DNA of 64,000 nucleotides. It comes from Modestobacter sp. VKM Ac-2986 (GTDB taxonomy: Bacteria > Actinomycetota > Actinomycetes > Mycobacteriales > Geodermatophilaceae). Position numbers and translations under genes: made by a program. The notes beneath the pieces were generated by a model, which searched no databases, was not told the DNA's origin, and saw nothing but the letters and a program-made list of their open reading frames with translations. Numbering within the stretch: position 1 is the first letter of the stretch; each line of letters starts with the position of its first letter. Shown one piece after another: positions 45,963-54,161 of the stretch. Location of the stretch: positions 124,771-188,770 of the forward strand of contig NZ_JAPVBH010000005.1 of NCBI RefSeq assembly GCF_026967795.1, written 5' to 3'.

Positions 45963-46000
45963 CCGGCCCGGCGCCGCCAGGAGCAGCAGCGCCGGGCCGG
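45963..46000 (-). terminator. Terminator of cobGHIJ operon
   Basis: CCGGCCCGGCGC (45963-45974) and GCGCCGGGCCGG (45989-46000) form a perfect 12-bp stem with a 14-nt loop, immediately after the cobIJ stop at 46007 on the minus strand. Confidence 0.7.
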
Positions 46001-46006
46001 CCCGCA

Positions 46007-47503
46007 TCAGGCGCCCGGGTAGCGGCGGGAGGTGAAGACCCGGCCGGTCGCGGTGACCTGGGTCTGGGTCGAGCCGATCATCACCAGGCAGCGCATGTCA
46101 ACCGTCTCGGGGTCGAACTCGCCGAGGGTGGTGACGGTGACCGTCTCCTCGGGCCCGCCGACGTCCCGGCCGACCACGACCACGGTGTCGGGCTTCTTCA
46201 CCTCCAGCAGCGCCCGGTGCGCCTCGCCCAGCTGGTGCGGGCGGGCCTTGGACCGCGGGTTGTACAGCGCCAGCACCAGGTCCGCCGACGCCGCGGCGCG
46301 CAGCCGGTCCAGGACGACGTCCCAGGGCTTGAGGACGTCGGACAGCGAGATGACCGCGAAGTCGTGACCGAGCGGCGCCCCGACGCGGGAGGCCACCGCC
46401 TGCGCCGCGGTCAGCCCGGGCAGCACCCGGACCGGCACGTCGGGGAAGTCCTCGGCCGCGACCTCCAGCACCGCCGCGGCCATCGCGAACACGCCCGGGT
46501 CGCCGCTGGAGACCACGGCGACCCGCCGTCCGGACCGGGCCAGCTGCAGCGCGTGCGCGGATCGCTCGGCCTCGACGCGGTTGTCGCTGGGGTACCGGGT
46601 CTGCCGCGGGTTGGCCGGCACCCGGTCCAGGTAGGGGCCGTAGCCGACCAGGTCGTCGGCGCCGGCGAGCGCCTCGGCGGCCTCGGGCGTGGTCCAGCTG
46701 CGCTGCCCGGGGCCCAGGCCCACGACGACGACCTCACCGGCGCGCGGCTCGGCGTCCTCGGTGCGCTCGGGGTCGTTGCCCGGGCCGGTCAGCTCGCTGG
46801 GCAGCAGCGCCAGGGAGAAGTAGGGCACGGTGTCCGGGTCGACCTCGGCCAGCGGCAGGATGCGCTGCCGGTCGGTGGTCGCCCGCTCCACGTAGAAGGC
46901 CCGGTCCAGCACGCCGGCGGCGTCGAAGGCCTCGCGCACGCTGGTGAACGTGCGGCCCAGCTTCATCACCGCGGCGGAGTCGGTGGTGGCCAGCCACTCG
47001 GCGAGCTCGTCGGTGGGCAGCGTGCCGGGCAGCACGGTGAGCACCTCGTCGCGCTCCACCAGCGGCCGGCCCAGCACCGCGGCGGCCCCGCTGACGCTGG
47101 TCACGCCGGGCACCACCTCGGTCTCGTACCGGTGCGCGAGCCGCTTGTGCATGTGCATGTAGGAGCCGTAGAAGAACGGGTCGCCCTCGGCCAGCACGAC
47201 GACGTCCCGGCCGGCGTTCAGGTGCGCGGCCAGCCGGGCGGCGGCGGCCTCGTAGAACTCGTCGATCGCGCCCTGGTAGCCGCCGGGGTGGTCGGTGGTC
47301 TCGGTGGTGACCGGGTAGACCAGCAGCTCCTCGACCTGGCCCTCGCGCAGGTAGGGGGCGGCCAGCGCGCGGGCGACCGAGCGCCCGTGCTGCGCGGCGT
47401 GGAAGGCCACGACGTCGGCCGCGCCGATCAGCCGGGCGGCCTTGACCGTCACCAGCTCCGGGTCGCCGGGCCCCAGCCCGACCCCGTACAGCCGGCCGGT
47501 CAT
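46007..47503 (-). CDS. cobIJ: Fused precorrin-2 C20-methyltransferase and precorrin-3B C17-methyltransferase
   Basis: A 498-residue fusion. The CobI half (1-245) has [40 protein letters not shown] and [12 protein letters not shown]; the CobJ half (about 255-498) has [63 protein letters not shown] (by segment) and [14 protein letters not shown]. This fused form is common in actinobacteria, including M. tuberculosis. ATG overlaps the cobH stop (ATGA). Confidence 0.96.
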   Translation of the reverse strand: MTGRLYGVGLGPGDPELVTVKAARLIGAADVVAFHAAQHGRSVARALAAPYLREGQVEELLVYPVTTETTDHPGGYQGAIDEFYEAAAARLAAHLNAGRDVVVLAEGDPFFYGSYMHMHKRLAHRYETEVVPGVTSVSGAAAVLGRPLVERDEVLTVLPGTLPTDELAEWLATTDSAAVMKLGRTFTSVREAFDAAGVLDRAFYVERATTDRQRILPLAEVDPDTVPYFSLALLPSELTGPGNDPERTEDAEPRAGEVVVVGLGPGQRSWTTPEAAEALAGADDLVGYGPYLDRVPANPRQTRYPSDNRVEAERSAHALQLARSGRRVAVVSSGDPGVFAMAAAVLEVAAEDFPDVPVRVLPGLTAAQAVASRVGAPLGHDFAVISLSDVLKPWDVVLDRLRAAASADLVLALYNPRSKARPHQLGEAHRALLEVKKPDTVVVVGRDVGGPEETVTVTTLGEFDPETVDMRCLVMIGSTQTQVTATGRVFTSRRYPGA

Positions 47504-48120
47504 TCGACGGTGCTCGCGATCGCGTTGACGGCGGCGGCGGTGATCGCGCTGCCACCGCGGCGGCCACGGACGACGAGGAACTCCAGGTCGGCCTCGGCGA
47601 GTGCGTCCTTGGACTCGACCGCACCGATGAAGCCGACCGGGATGCCGACCACGGCGGCCGGCCGCGGGGCGCCGTCGCGGACCATCTCCAGCAGGTGGAA
47701 CAGCGCGGTGGGCGCGTTCCCGATCGCCACCACGGCGCCGTCGAGCCGGTCGCCCCACAGGTGCATGGCGGCGGCGGTGCGGGTGGTGCCCAGCTCGCGG
47801 GCCAGCTCGGGGGTGCGCGGGTCGTTGAGCGTGCAGACGACGTCGTTGTCCTTGGGCAGCCGCTTGCGGGTCACCCCGGAGGCCACCATCTGCGCGTCGC
47901 ACAGCACCGGGGCGCCGGCGTCCAGCGCCTCCCGGGCGCGGGCGACGACGTCGGGGGAGAAGTCGATGTCCTCGGTCAGGTCGACCTGGCCGCAGGCGTG
48001 GATCATCCGCACGGCCACCTGGGCGACGTCCCCGGGGAAGCGCGACAGGTCGGCCTCGGCCCGGATCGTGGCGAAGGAGCGGCGGTAGATCTCCGCGCCG
48101 TCGTGCTCGTACTCGTACAT
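47500..48120 (-). CDS. cobH: Precorrin-8X methylmutase
   Basis: A 206-residue enzyme moving the C11 methyl group to C12 to give hydrogenobyrinate. Recognised by [32 protein letters not shown] (catalytic His), [15 protein letters not shown] and [15 protein letters not shown] with [16 protein letters not shown]. It starts within the cobG stop (TGATG) and overlaps cobIJ by 4 nt. Confidence 0.96.
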   Translation of the reverse strand: MYEYEHDGAEIYRRSFATIRAEADLSRFPGDVAQVAVRMIHACGQVDLTEDIDFSPDVVARAREALDAGAPVLCDAQMVASGVTRKRLPKDNDVVCTLNDPRTPELARELGTTRTAAAMHLWGDRLDGAVVAIGNAPTALFHLLEMVRDGAPRPAAVVGIPVGFIGAVESKDALAEADLEFLVVRGRRGGSAITAAAVNAIASTVE

Positions 48121-49298
48121 CAGCCCTCTTCGATCCGGTAACCGCTGGTGGTGGCGACGACGTCGACCACGTCGCCCTGGGGCCGACCGCATCGGCGCTC
48201 GCACCCGACCCAGTGCTGGCGGGCGCCGTCGGCGGGCAGCGCGCGGGCGCGGACGGCGGCGACGGCGTCGGCGCGCACGTCGGCCAGCGACCTGGCACAC
48301 CCGCGACCGGCGCAGGTGGTCACCCGCAGCCAGGGGCTGGCCTCGTCGAACACCATGCCGGTGCGGAACAGGTCGACGGCGGTGTCGTCGACGGTGTCCT
48401 CGGCGAGGTCGGGGACGACGACGCTGCGCCACGGGGTCAGCTGCACCTGGCCGGTGCGGTCGGCCAGCAGCTCGGCCTGCGCGGCGGTGAGCCGGCCCAG
48501 CGGGAGGACGCCGATCAGCGCCGTGCGGCCGTCGACCTGGGTGGCCGCGCCCACCGGGCCCACGACCGGCGCGGGCGGGACGTCGACCGGGGTCTCGCGC
48601 GGCCCGTCGAGGCGGGCGGCGACGCGGGCGGGACCGTCGGTGAGCTCGGTGACCCGCCAGGCGGTCGAGCCCTGCGCGGCCCGCTCGGCGAGGAAGGCGC
48701 GGGCGGCGGCGAGGGCGAGCAGGACGGCGTCGTCGCCGGTGGCGCGCAGGCCGGTGTCGGTGCCGCCGACCAGCAGGGCGACCCGGTCGGGGGACAGGGC
48801 CAGCAGGCCGACGTCCCCGGCGAACCCGGCGACGTCACCGCGGCCGTCGTCGAAGGTGGCCAGGAAGCGCCCGGGCAGCTCGGCGAGCGAGGGGTCGGCG
48901 CGCAGGCCGGCGTCGAACAGGGTCACCCAGCGACCGGCGTCGGCGTGCCCCTCGCCGTCCCTGCCGGACAGGGTGCTGGCCAGGACGTTGCGGGCGCGCT
49001 CGTGGGTGTCGCTGGGCAGCAGCCCGGCGTCGGCGAGCCGGGCGCCGAGCTGGTCCTGCGTGCCCGGCTGCAGGCCGCGCAGCTGCAGGTTGCCCCGGCT
49101 GGTCAGCTCGAGGTGCCCGTCGCCCAGCTCGCGGGCGGCGGCGGCGAGGACGCGCAGCTGGGCGGCGGTCAGCACCCCGCCGGGGACGCGGACCCGGGCC
49201 AGCTCGCCGTCGGCGGCGGAGTGGGTCTGCAGCGCCCCGGGGCAGGCGTCGACCCGGTCGCGGACGGGCGCGACGGCGGGGGGCTGGAGGGAGGACAT
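48120..49298 (-). CDS. cobG: Precorrin-3B synthase
   Basis: A 392-residue nitrite/sulfite-reductase-like Fe-S enzyme that uses oxygen to contract the ring, the hallmark of the aerobic pathway. The two half-repeats carry [15 protein letters not shown] and [12 protein letters not shown]; the C-terminal cluster cysteines are in [15 protein letters not shown] and [13 protein letters not shown]. First gene of cobG-cobH-cobIJ. No B12 riboswitch was seen in the 61 bp upstream, and the ATG 49298 lacks a clear Shine-Dalgarno. Confidence 0.93.
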   Translation of the reverse strand: MSSLQPPAVAPVRDRVDACPGALQTHSAADGELARVRVPGGVLTAAQLRVLAAAARELGDGHLELTSRGNLQLRGLQPGTQDQLGARLADAGLLPSDTHERARNVLASTLSGRDGEGHADAGRWVTLFDAGLRADPSLAELPGRFLATFDDGRGDVAGFAGDVGLLALSPDRVALLVGGTDTGLRATGDDAVLLALAAARAFLAERAAQGSTAWRVTELTDGPARVAARLDGPRETPVDVPPAPVVGPVGAATQVDGRTALIGVLPLGRLTAAQAELLADRTGQVQLTPWRSVVVPDLAEDTVDDTAVDLFRTGMVFDEASPWLRVTTCAGRGCARSLADVRADAVAAVRARALPADGARQHWVGCERRCGRPQGDVVDVVATTSGYRIEEG

Positions 49299-49359
49299 GG
49301 CGTCCGCGAGGTTACGTCCACCCCGCCACCCCGCCGCCGGCCCGTGGGCGGAGGGTGGC

Positions 49360-50043
49360 TCAGCCGACCATCGGCCGGTCGTAGGACATCCACACCGTGC
49401 GGCGGGCGGAGCGGCTGCGCACCTTGGCCATCGCCTGCACGCGGGCGAGCTGGTCGCCGGTGGCGCGGTGCTCGATCACGGCGAGCTCGGCCTCGCGCAT
49501 GGCGCGCTCCGCGGCCTCCTCGGCCGGGGTCTCGGGCAGCTCCGGGCTCTCCATGACCTCCGCGCCGGCACCCTGGGCGCCGCGGTAGGGGCTGTCGTCG
49601 GGCAGGTTGCCGCTGACCCGGCCGTAGGCGCCCAGGGTCAGCAGCACCAGGCCGGCACAGACGGAGAAGATGACGTTGGCGACGGAGAAGGCCAGGAAGT
49701 TCCAGTCGGTCTCCAGCAGCGCCAGGTTGATCAGCGCCGAGGCGATGAACAGGGCGCCGATGACCAGCATGATCGTCGAGGCGGTGCGGGAGCTGCGGAC
49801 GGCGGCGACCACCAGCACCGCTGCGGTGACCAGCGAGATGGTCGACAGCAGGCCGTTGGACGACAGGCCGGCGATGCGCTCGCCGTCGGTGGAGAAGTAG
49901 GCGAGGCCGTCGAGCAGCCCGAGGACGCCGAACGTGGCGATCACCGCGGCGACGACGAGGGCACCGATCCGGTGGACGACGGTGACGCGGGTCTTCTCCT
50001 CGGCGGGGGAGGACCACTTCGGCATGTGCAGGGTGTGGGTCAT
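49360..50043 (-). CDS. DUF4383-like membrane protein
   Basis: A 227-residue protein with four transmembrane helices (ALVVAAVIATFGVLGLLDGL, LSTISLVTAAVLVVAAV, STIMLVIGALFIASALINLA, VANVIFSVCAGLVLLTLG) and an acidic C-terminal cytoplasmic region rich in Glu/Ala. The VHRIGAL start and NVIFSVCAGLVLL segment resemble actinobacterial DUF4383 proteins. Function unknown. ATG 50043 is preceded by GGAG. It lies upstream of cobG on the same strand, separated by 61 bp. Confidence 0.72.
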   Translation of the reverse strand: MTHTLHMPKWSSPAEEKTRVTVVHRIGALVVAAVIATFGVLGLLDGLAYFSTDGERIAGLSSNGLLSTISLVTAAVLVVAAVRSSRTASTIMLVIGALFIASALINLALLETDWNFLAFSVANVIFSVCAGLVLLTLGAYGRVSGNLPDDSPYRGAQGAGAEVMESPELPETPAEEAAERAMREAELAVIEHRATGDQLARVQAMAKVRSRSARRTVWMSYDRPMVG

Positions 50044-50237
50044 CACGAACTCCGGGGGAGGAGCGGGCGCCGGGCCGGTCGGCGTCGGCGGGCGGTCCCT
50101 ACCCACTTCCGTGGCACACAACTCAGCGACTCGCCAGAGAAATGTCGTTGCGTACAGGAACGACTTCGGTGCGTGGTCGGGGCGCCCCGGGAAGCTCGGC
50201 GGCCGCCCGGCTGTTGGCGGCCGGTGGAAGGAGCGTC

Positions 50238-50579
50238 ATGACCAACCCCACGCCCCAGCACCGCCCCGTCGACCTGCACTCGGAGTACCTGCGCGCCGAC
50301 CTGTTCCTCGCCGTCGACCAGCCCGTCGAGGCCGCCAAGGTCCTCGCCCCGCTGGTCGAGGCGGAGCCGGCCAACCAGGCCGCGCTCGAGCTGCTGGCCC
50401 GCAGCTACTTCCGCTCCGCGCAGCTGACCCGCGCCGAGGAGGCCCTCGTCCGGCTGGTCGAGCTCGCCCCGGCCAACGGCTGGGCCCGCCGCGCGCTGGC
50501 CCGCACGCTGGAGCGGCAGAGTCGGGCGCTCGAGGCCGTCGCGCACCACCGGGTGGCCGACGCCCTCGGCGCGGCCTGA
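50238..50579 (+). CDS. Tetratricopeptide-repeat protein
   Basis: A 113-residue, all-helical TPR protein. About two and a half repeats are visible: YLRADLFLAVDQPVEAAKVL, AALELLARSYFRSAQLTRAEEAL and WARRALARTLERQSRALEAV. Likely a protein-protein interaction module; partner unknown. ATG 50238 follows GAAGGAG by 4 nt. It ends at a very strong hairpin terminator. Confidence 0.82.
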   Translation: MTNPTPQHRPVDLHSEYLRADLFLAVDQPVEAAKVLAPLVEAEPANQAALELLARSYFRSAQLTRAEEALVRLVELAPANGWARRALARTLERQSRALEAVAHHRVADALGAA

Positions 50580-50618
50580 GCCCACGCCCTCCGGTCCGGT
50601 GGGCACCCACTGCAGGAC

Positions 50619-50656
50619 GGTCGAGCCCTGCCCCCGACCGGGGGCAGGGCTCGACC
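50619..50656. terminator. Strong bidirectional terminator (TPR gene / epimerase)
   Basis: Perfect 17-bp inverted repeat, 50619-50635 with 50640-50656, tetraloop GACC; the left arm begins GGTCGAGCCCTGCCCC. It lies between convergent stops at 50579 and 50702. Confidence 0.85.
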
Positions 50657-50701
50657 CTCGTGGGCGGTGCCCCCGCCCCGCCGCCGGGCACCTCCGGCGA
50701 G

Positions 50702-51625
50702 CTACGGGGACGGGCTGCGCAGCAGGTCGGTGAGCGCCTCGTGCAGGTCCGGGTGGCGGAACTCGAACCCTGCATCGGCGAGGCGCCGGGAGACCGCCCG
50801 GCGACCGGTGAGCGCCAGGCCGGGGTCGGTGCGGAGCAGCACCGCGCCCACCCGCACCAGCAGCTCCGGGGTGGGCGGCGCGGCCGGCCGGTGCAGCACC
50901 GCCCGCAGCGTCGCCATCAGCTCGGCGTTGCGCACCGGGTCCGGGGAGGTGGCCAGCAGCACGCCCTCGGGCGGGGGAGCGGCGAGCTCGTCGACGCCCA
51001 GGCACCACCGGGCGATCGCCAGCCAGTCCTCGACGTGCAGCCAGCTGGTCCACTGACGTCCGCTCGCGATGCGGCCGCCGAGACCCAGCCGGGTGAGCAG
51101 CACCAGCCGGTCCAGCGCCGGGGTGTGCCGGTCGAACACCACGCTCGTGCGCAGCACGACCTGCCGCACGGCGTGCGCGCCGACGGCGGCGTCCTCCCAG
51201 GCGCGGGCGACCCCGGCCATCTGCGGCGGGCCGTCGGCCGGCGGGGTGTCCTCGTCGACCAGCGTCTCGCCGGCGTCGCCGTGGACGGCGGCCGTGCTCG
51301 CCTGCAGCCACACCGGCACCGGCTCGTCGAGCTGAGCGGCGGCAGCCCGGAGGGCGAGCGTCGGCTGTACCCGTGAGCTGGTGAGCAGCGCGGTGTTCGC
51401 CGCGGTGGGCCGCCGGTCGACCAGCAGGCCGGCCAGGTTGACCACTGCGGCACCCGCCAGCTCGGCGGCCCACGGGCCGACCGTGACGCCGTCCCACGCC
51501 ACCTGCCGGACCGGCCCGGGGCGCGGGCTCCGGGAGAGGACGACCACGTCGTGCCCGCGCTCGACCAGGTCAGTGCACAGCCGCCGTCCCAGCGCACCGG
51601 ACCCGCCGGCCACGACGACCTTCAC
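50702..51625 (-). CDS. TIGR01777-type NAD(P)-dependent sugar epimerase-like protein
   Basis: A 307-residue extended short-chain dehydrogenase. The N-terminal dinucleotide loop VVVAGGSGALGRRL is intact; NLAGLLVDRR and LRTSVVFDRH match the TIGR01777/YfcH (SulA-related) subgroup, with the C-terminal DUF1731-like PTPELLVRVGAVLLRTDP domain. The substrate is unknown for the whole family. GTG 51625 gives the conserved VKVVVAGG start. Confidence 0.86.
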   Translation of the reverse strand: MKVVVAGGSGALGRRLCTDLVERGHDVVVLSRSPRPGPVRQVAWDGVTVGPWAAELAGAAVVNLAGLLVDRRPTAANTALLTSSRVQPTLALRAAAAQLDEPVPVWLQASTAAVHGDAGETLVDEDTPPADGPPQMAGVARAWEDAAVGAHAVRQVVLRTSVVFDRHTPALDRLVLLTRLGLGGRIASGRQWTSWLHVEDWLAIARWCLGVDELAAPPPEGVLLATSPDPVRNAELMATLRAVLHRPAAPPTPELLVRVGAVLLRTDPGLALTGRRAVSRRLADAGFEFRHPDLHEALTDLLRSPSP

Positions 51626-51877
51626 GACGCCGGCCCCGCAGGGGACGCCGGCGTGCGGGCAGCGGGAGTGGCACCGACGTCGGTCACCGGAGCACCTTGC
51701 GATGGACCCGAGCCCTCCGCAAGCCCCGGACGCCGTGTCCGCAGTGGGACGCGGCGGCGACTGGTGCGCCGACGGGACGTCGCCCGGACGCAGGCCCCGC
51801 CGGGGTCCACCCGGCGGCTGTGGTGTGCTGGAGGCACCGCCCCAGCACTCGAGCACCGCTCGGCCAGGAGACCTGCC

Positions 51878-52429
51878 ATGACCCGCCGCACCGCCCCCCG
51901 CCTGCTGCTCACCGCTGCCGCCGCGCTGTCCCTGGCCGCCTGTGGCGGAACGGACGCGGCCGCCCCGCAGGTGCCGGAGCAGACCGCTGCCGCAGCCGGT
52001 GGCTGCCTGGCCGAGGCCCCCACCACCGAGGCGCCGGCCGAGGTGTCCACCGACCTGGCGGTGAAGCCCGAGGCCCCCTGCTACTCCGCCCCGGCCCCCA
52101 CCGACCTGGTCGTCAGCGACGTCGTCGTCGGCACCGGTGCCGAGGCCGTCGCGGGCACCGACACCGCGGTGAAGTACGTCGGCGCCTTCTACGAGCAGGC
52201 CGAGGAGTTCGACTCCTCGTGGTCGCGCGGGGACGACGAGACCCTCCCGGTCACCGTCGGCGCCGGCCGGGTCATCCCCGGCTTCGACCAGGGCATCGAG
52301 GGCATGAAGGTCGGCGGCCGCCGGATGGTCACCATCCCCAGCGAGCTCGGCTACGGCCCGGCCGGGCAGGGCCCCATCCCCGGCGGCGCGACGCTCATCT
52401 TCGTCATCGACCTGGTCTCGGCCGGCTGA
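51878..52429 (+). CDS. FKBP-type peptidyl-prolyl isomerase lipoprotein
   Basis: A 183-residue exported foldase. The signal peptide ends in the lipobox LSLAAC (Cys22). A Pro/Ala-rich linker leads to the FKBP domain (about residues 80-183): VKYVGAFYEQAEEFDSSW, VTVGAGRVIPGFDQGIEGMKVGG (by segment) and LGYGPAGQGPIPGGATLIFVIDL, all core FKBP elements. Role: folding of extracytoplasmic proteins. ATG 51878 follows CAGGAG. It is convergent with an Lrp regulator, with only 3 bp between stops. Confidence 0.93.
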   Translation: MTRRTAPRLLLTAAAALSLAACGGTDAAAPQVPEQTAAAAGGCLAEAPTTEAPAEVSTDLAVKPEAPCYSAPAPTDLVVSDVVVGTGAEAVAGTDTAVKYVGAFYEQAEEFDSSWSRGDDETLPVTVGAGRVIPGFDQGIEGMKVGGRRMVTIPSELGYGPAGQGPIPGGATLIFVIDLVSAG

Positions 52430-52432
52430 CCC

Positions 52433-52864
52433 TCAGCGCAGCACCGAGGTCAGCAGCAGGCTCGTCTCGCTGTTGGCCACCCCGGGCACCGACCGGATGC
52501 GGGCCAGCAGGGCGTCGAAGGCGGCGAGGTCGGCTGCCCGGACCTCCGCGACCAGGTCCCAGGCGCCGTTGGTGGTGTGCAGCGACTCGATCTCGGGGAA
52601 CCCGCCCAGCGCGGTGATGACGGCGTCGGTCGAGCGGCCCGCCACCTCGATCAGCGAGATCGCGCGCACCCCGCCGGTCGTGGCGTCCTCGCGCACCCGC
52701 ACGGTGAACCCGACGACCACCCCGGTGGCGACGAGCCGGTCCAGCCGGGCGGTGACCGTGGCGCGGGTGACCCCCAGGCGCCGCGCGAGCTCGGCCACCG
52801 GGGCGCGGCCGTCCTCGCGGAGGACCGCCAGGAGCCGGCGGTCCAGCTCGGTCAGCGGCGTCAT
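52433..52864 (-). CDS. Lrp/AsnC-family transcriptional regulator
   Basis: A 143-residue feast/famine regulator. The HTH is APVAELARRLGVTRATVTARLDRL; the C-terminal RAM/ACT-like ligand domain includes GAWDLVAEVRAADLAAFDALLARIRSVPGV (by segment). It is divergent from the ornithine cyclodeaminase gene, the usual arrangement for an amino-acid-responsive regulator and its target. Confidence 0.9.
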   Translation of the reverse strand: MTPLTELDRRLLAVLREDGRAPVAELARRLGVTRATVTARLDRLVATGVVVGFTVRVREDATTGGVRAISLIEVAGRSTDAVITALGGFPEIESLHTTNGAWDLVAEVRAADLAAFDALLARIRSVPGVANSETSLLLTSVLR

Positions 52865-52967
52865 GAGCAGAAGGTAGAGACGGGCTGCGCAGGGTGGTCG
52901 GTCCGGTGCCGCGAAACGCGCGGTCCGTCCATCGACGGTCCCCCGTCCCGCTCCCTAGCGTTGCGCC

Positions 52968-53999
52968 ATGACGGAGTTCGTGGACGTGCGCAGCATGGTC
53001 CGGTGGGTCGCGGCCACCGGTGTGGAGCAGGTCGTCGCCGGGATCGCCGGGTACGTGGCGGAGGACCTCCGCCGCTGGGAGTCCTTCGACAAGACCCCGC
53101 GGGTGGCCAGCCACACGCCCTTCGGCGTCATCGAGCTGATGCCCACCAGCGACGGCGAGCTGTACGCCTTCAAGTTCGTCAACGGCCACCCGGACAACCC
53201 CGCCCGCGGCTTCCAGACCGTGACCGCGTTCGGTGCGCTGGCCGAGGTGCACAACGGCTACCCGGTGTTCCTGGCCGAGATGACCCTGCTGACCGCGCTG
53301 CGCACCGCGGCCACCTCGGCGGTCGCCGCCCGCGCCCTGGCCCGCCCGGACTCCCGGCGCCTCGCGCTGATCGGTGCCGGCAGCCAGTCGGAGTTCCAGG
53401 CCCTGGCGATGCGCGGCGCGCTGGGCATCGAGCAGGTCAGCGTCTGGGACACCGACCCGGCTGCGATGGCCAAGCTGGCGCGCAACCTCACCCCGCTGGG
53501 CTTCGACGTCCGGGTCGCCACCTCCGGCCGGGACGCCGTGCGCGGCGCCGACGTGGTCACCACCTGCACCGCGGACAAGACCCGGGCGCGGGTGCTGGAG
53601 GACGGGTGGCTCGAGCCGGGCACGCACGTCAACGCGATCGGCGGCGACTGTCCGGGCAAGACCGAGCTGGACCCGGCGATCCTGCTCGGGGCCGACGTGT
53701 TCGTGGAGTTCGAGCCGCAGACCCGGGTCGAGGGCGAGATCCAGGCACTGCCGGCCGACTCCCCGGTCACTGAGCTGTGGGAGGTGCTCACCGGGCGGGC
53801 ACCGGGGCGCACGTCCCCGGCGCAGGTCACCGTCTTCGACTCCGTCGGCTTCGCCATCGAGGACTTCGCCGCCCTGCGGTACGTCCGCGACGCCGTCCGC
53901 GGCACGCCCTGGGTCTCCTCCATCGACCTGGTGGCCGAGCCGGAGGACCCCAAGGACCTGTTCGGGATGGTCAGCGCGCTGTCGCCGATCGGGGTCTGA
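52968..53999 (+). CDS. Ornithine cyclodeaminase / mu-crystallin family protein
   Basis: A 343-residue NAD(P)-dependent enzyme. N-terminal substrate lobe with KFVNGHPDNPARG and the VFLAEMTLLTALRTAATSAVAA helix; Rossmann domain with LALIGAGSQSEFQALA and DVVTTCTADKTRA; then GTHVNAIGGDCPGKTELD. Family members convert ornithine to proline or interconvert alanine/imino acids; length and motifs favour ornithine cyclodeaminase. ATG 52968 is in a 103-bp divergent promoter shared with the Lrp gene. Confidence 0.88.
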   Translation: MTEFVDVRSMVRWVAATGVEQVVAGIAGYVAEDLRRWESFDKTPRVASHTPFGVIELMPTSDGELYAFKFVNGHPDNPARGFQTVTAFGALAEVHNGYPVFLAEMTLLTALRTAATSAVAARALARPDSRRLALIGAGSQSEFQALAMRGALGIEQVSVWDTDPAAMAKLARNLTPLGFDVRVATSGRDAVRGADVVTTCTADKTRARVLEDGWLEPGTHVNAIGGDCPGKTELDPAILLGADVFVEFEPQTRVEGEIQALPADSPVTELWEVLTGRAPGRTSPAQVTVFDSVGFAIEDFAALRYVRDAVRGTPWVSSIDLVAEPEDPKDLFGMVSALSPIGV

Positions 54000-54028
54000 G
54001 GGCGCCGCCGGGTAGCGTCTGGAGCAAC

Positions 54029-54121
54029 CACGGCAGTGCAGCAGGGAAGCCGGTGCGACACCGGCGCGGTCCCGCCACTGTGACCTCCTCACGGAGGGAG
54101 CCAGACACCTCGGCTGCCGTG
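54029..54121 (+). ncRNA. Cobalamin riboswitch upstream of cobN
   Basis: The core runs GGGAAGCCGGTGCGACACC, GGCGCGGTCCCGCCACTGTG and the B12 box AGCCAGACACCTCGGCTGCC. The closing helix is CACGGCAG (54029-54036) with CTGCCGTG (54114-54121). It lies 40 bp upstream of the cobN GTG; a CGGGG/CCCCG hairpin next to the GAGGGAGG ribosome-binding site could be its output. Confidence 0.94.
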
Positions 54122-54161
54122 TCCGACGACCCGGGGCGCGGACCCCGAGGGAGGCACCACC

